From: Planotetraspora thailandica
Lineage (GTDB): Bacteria; Actinomycetota; Actinomycetes; Streptosporangiales; Streptosporangiaceae
Direction of reading: 5' to 3'
Assembly (NCBI RefSeq): GCF_016863335.1
Contig: NZ_BOOR01000041.1
Location: 1-52,512 of the forward strand
DNA length: 52,512 bases
Positions within the stretch are counted from its first letter, which is position 1, and each line of letters begins with the position of its first letter. The position numbers and the translations under genes were made by a program. Positions 51,284 to 52,512 of this stretch are shown here, in pieces. A model generated the notes under the pieces. It made no database searches. It was not told where the DNA came from and saw nothing but the letters and a program-made list of their open reading frames with translations.

Positions 51284-52363
51284 ATGGTGGTCGCACAGAA
51301 AGCGGGCCGGTTCGGGCTGGTGGGCAGCGGATGGCGTTCGGAGTTCTTCGTGCGCCTGGCGCGGCAACTGCCCGAGCGGCTTTCGGTGTCAGGAGTGGTG
51401 ACGAGGTCGGCCGAGCGGGGAGCCGAGGTCGAGGCGGCCTGGGGCGTCCCGTCCTACCGTTCCGTCGGCGAGATGGTCGCGGCCGAGCGCCCGGAGTTCG
51501 TGATCCCGTCACTGCCCTGGCAGGTCACGCCCAGCGCCATCAAGGAACTCGTCGCGCTGGGGGTCCCGGTGCTGACCGAGACTCCCCCGGCCGCCGACCT
51601 GGAGGGGCTGGTCGACCTCTGGGCGGCCGTCGGCTCCAGTGGGCTGGTTCAGGTCGCCGAGCAGTACCTCCACATGCCCGGCCACGCCGCGCGACTGGCC
51701 CTGCTGCGGGAGGGCGTCATCGGCCAGGCGACGTCGGTGCAGGTGTCGTCGACGCACCTTTACCACGCGATCTCACTGATCCGCCACATGCTGGGGGCGG
51801 GCTTCGGGGAGACCACGGTGACCGCGCGCTCGTTCACCGCCCCGCTGGCCGACCCGCTGTCACGGGACGGCTGGAGCGGTGACGCCACACCGAAGGAGGC
51901 GACGACGACCATCGCCACGCTCGAATTCGCCGAGGGGATGGGGTTGTACGACTTCACCGACAACCAGTGGTGGAACCCCCTCCGTGCCCGGCGCATCGTG
52001 ATCCGCGGCTCCCTGGGGGAGATCGTGGACGACGACGTCGTACGGCTGACCGACCCGAAGACACCGGTGCGGTCGCACCTGACTCGGCGGCAGACCGGCA
52101 TCGACCTCAACCTCGAAGGCGTCGGCCTCGACCACATCAGCTTCGACGGACGGGTGGTCTACCGCAACGAGTTCCCCGGTTTCTCCGACGACGACCTGGC
52201 CGTGGTCTCCCTGCTGAGCCAGATGATCGACTGGTGCCGGGGAGAGGCTCCCGAGCCCTACCCCCTGGCCGACGGCTGCCAGGACCACGCGCTCTCCCTG
52301 GCCATCGAAGAGTCCCTGGCCAAGGGAGCCGGCGTCACCGTCCACCCCCAGCCCTGGGCCTGA
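51284..52363 (+). CDS. Gfo/Idh/MocA-family oxidoreductase
   Basis: 359 residues, GGGAG just before the ATG. N-terminal Rossmann fold GRFGLVGSGWRSEFFVRLARQLPERLSVSGVVTRS, then VLTETPPAADLEGL where the usual EKP is ETP, and AEQYLHMPGHAARLALLREGVIGQ. The C-terminal beta-sheet domain contains TTTIATLEFAEGMGLYDFTDNQWWNPLRARRIVIRGSLGEI. Such enzymes oxidise or reduce sugars, inositols or uronates with NAD(P). The Lys of the common EKP motif is replaced by Thr, so catalysis may differ. Divergent from the epimerase gene across a region with a LacI-like site. Last complete gene of the window. Confidence 0.85.
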   Translation: MVVAQKAGRFGLVGSGWRSEFFVRLARQLPERLSVSGVVTRSAERGAEVEAAWGVPSYRSVGEMVAAERPEFVIPSLPWQVTPSAIKELVALGVPVLTETPPAADLEGLVDLWAAVGSSGLVQVAEQYLHMPGHAARLALLREGVIGQATSVQVSSTHLYHAISLIRHMLGAGFGETTVTARSFTAPLADPLSRDGWSGDATPKEATTTIATLEFAEGMGLYDFTDNQWWNPLRARRIVIRGSLGEIVDDDVVRLTDPKTPVRSHLTRRQTGIDLNLEGVGLDHISFDGRVVYRNEFPGFSDDDLAVVSLLSQMIDWCRGEAPEPYPLADGCQDHALSLAIEESLAKGAGVTVHPQPWA

Positions 52364-52383
52364 CCCTTGTAGTGAGCGGGCGT

Positions 52384-52512
52384 GGCCATGATCATGCAGG
52401 GCGCCATGGCCGTGATCACACACCCCTTGGCCGTGATCACACACCCCTTGGCCGTGATCATGCACCCCTTGGCCGTGATCACACACCCCTTGGCCGTGAT
52501 CATGCACCCCTT
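52384..52512. repeat. 21-bp tandem repeats with GTGATCA(C/T) core at the right edge
   Basis: Five exact-period 21-base units start at 52408, 52429, 52450, 52471 and 52492, each beginning GGCCGTGATCA and ending CACCCCTT. Two alleles alternate as A A B A B: A has the palindrome GTGATCAC, B has GTGATCATG. A degenerate copy (GGCCATGATCATGCAGG) precedes at 52384. The array runs off the window. It is non-coding. Confidence 0.93.

Noticed and set aside
52258-52507. Minus-strand frames encoding HDHGQGV-type heptapeptide repeats
   Set aside because: These arise because the 21-base repeat is a multiple of three; no start signals and the frames invade the 3' end of the MocA gene antisense.

Overview
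The window is about 52.5 kb of very GC-rich, densely packed DNA. It carries GTG starts, ATGA/GTGA stop-start overlaps, F420-type chemistry, ergothioneine and hopanoid biosynthesis, Tat signals and DUF574-type methyltransferases. This points to an actinomycete chromosome, most likely of the Streptosporangiales type (inferred from gene content and codon style, not from a marker gene). No rRNA, tRNA, transposase, integrase or CRISPR array was seen.

Layout. 1-85: G-rich 19-bp tandem repeat at the left edge. 393-2081: Tat-exported PhoD-like phosphatase. 2038-3014 (minus): ECF sigma factor plus a zinc-binding anti-sigma factor with RsrA-like Cys/His spacing. 3145-7425: a complete egtABCD ergothioneine operon, followed by two intrinsic-terminator-like hairpins. 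7676-13149: cell-envelope proteins, namely a PGRP/amidase with a Thr/Pro linker, a membrane-anchored beta-lactamase-like serine hydrolase and a secreted LamG protein. 13272-15236: S41 peptidase. 15429-16535: Tat-exported LLM/F420-type oxidoreductase. 16536-16960: a structured non-coding array of 53-bp and 21-bp periodic repeats. 17255-30795: a mixed stretch with two histidine kinases lacking adjacent response regulators, an acyl-CoA ligase, phosphoglucomutase, an MBL-fold hydrolase, a methyltransferase, two glycosyltransferases flanking a truncated carbamoyltransferase, a MarR-controlled drug-type ABC exporter and a TetR gene. 30840-35115: aldehyde dehydrogenase, a DMT permease and a divergent pair of MGDG-synthase-like glycosyltransferase and polysaccharide deacetylase.

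35378-43070 is a seven-gene hopanoid operon: hpnC, hpnD, hpnE, a polyprenyl synthase, shc, hpnG and hpnH. Prenyl diphosphates become squalene, which is cyclised to a hopene and then extended by a radical-SAM enzyme and a nucleoside phosphorylase. Nearly all genes overlap or abut, so they are probably translated in coupled fashion.

43893-52363 looks like a carbohydrate-uptake locus: two sugar-ABC permeases, a lipoprotein binding protein, a secreted GH99 endo-alpha-mannosidase/mannanase-like enzyme, an NAD-dependent epimerase-like protein and a divergent Gfo/Idh/MocA oxidoreductase. Its regulator (48414-50135) is one uninterrupted 573-residue frame that joins a full TetR-family protein to a full LacI-family protein. 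This is the most unusual gene in the window.

The best candidates for something undescribed are (1) this TetR-LacI fusion over a GH99 locus and (2) the repeat system built on GTGATCA(C/T). The repeats have periods of 21 bp (two helical turns) and 53 bp (five helical turns) and occur both at 16.55-16.96 kb and at the right edge (52.38-52.51 kb). Function is inferred from sequence motifs recognised by eye; no database search was possible.
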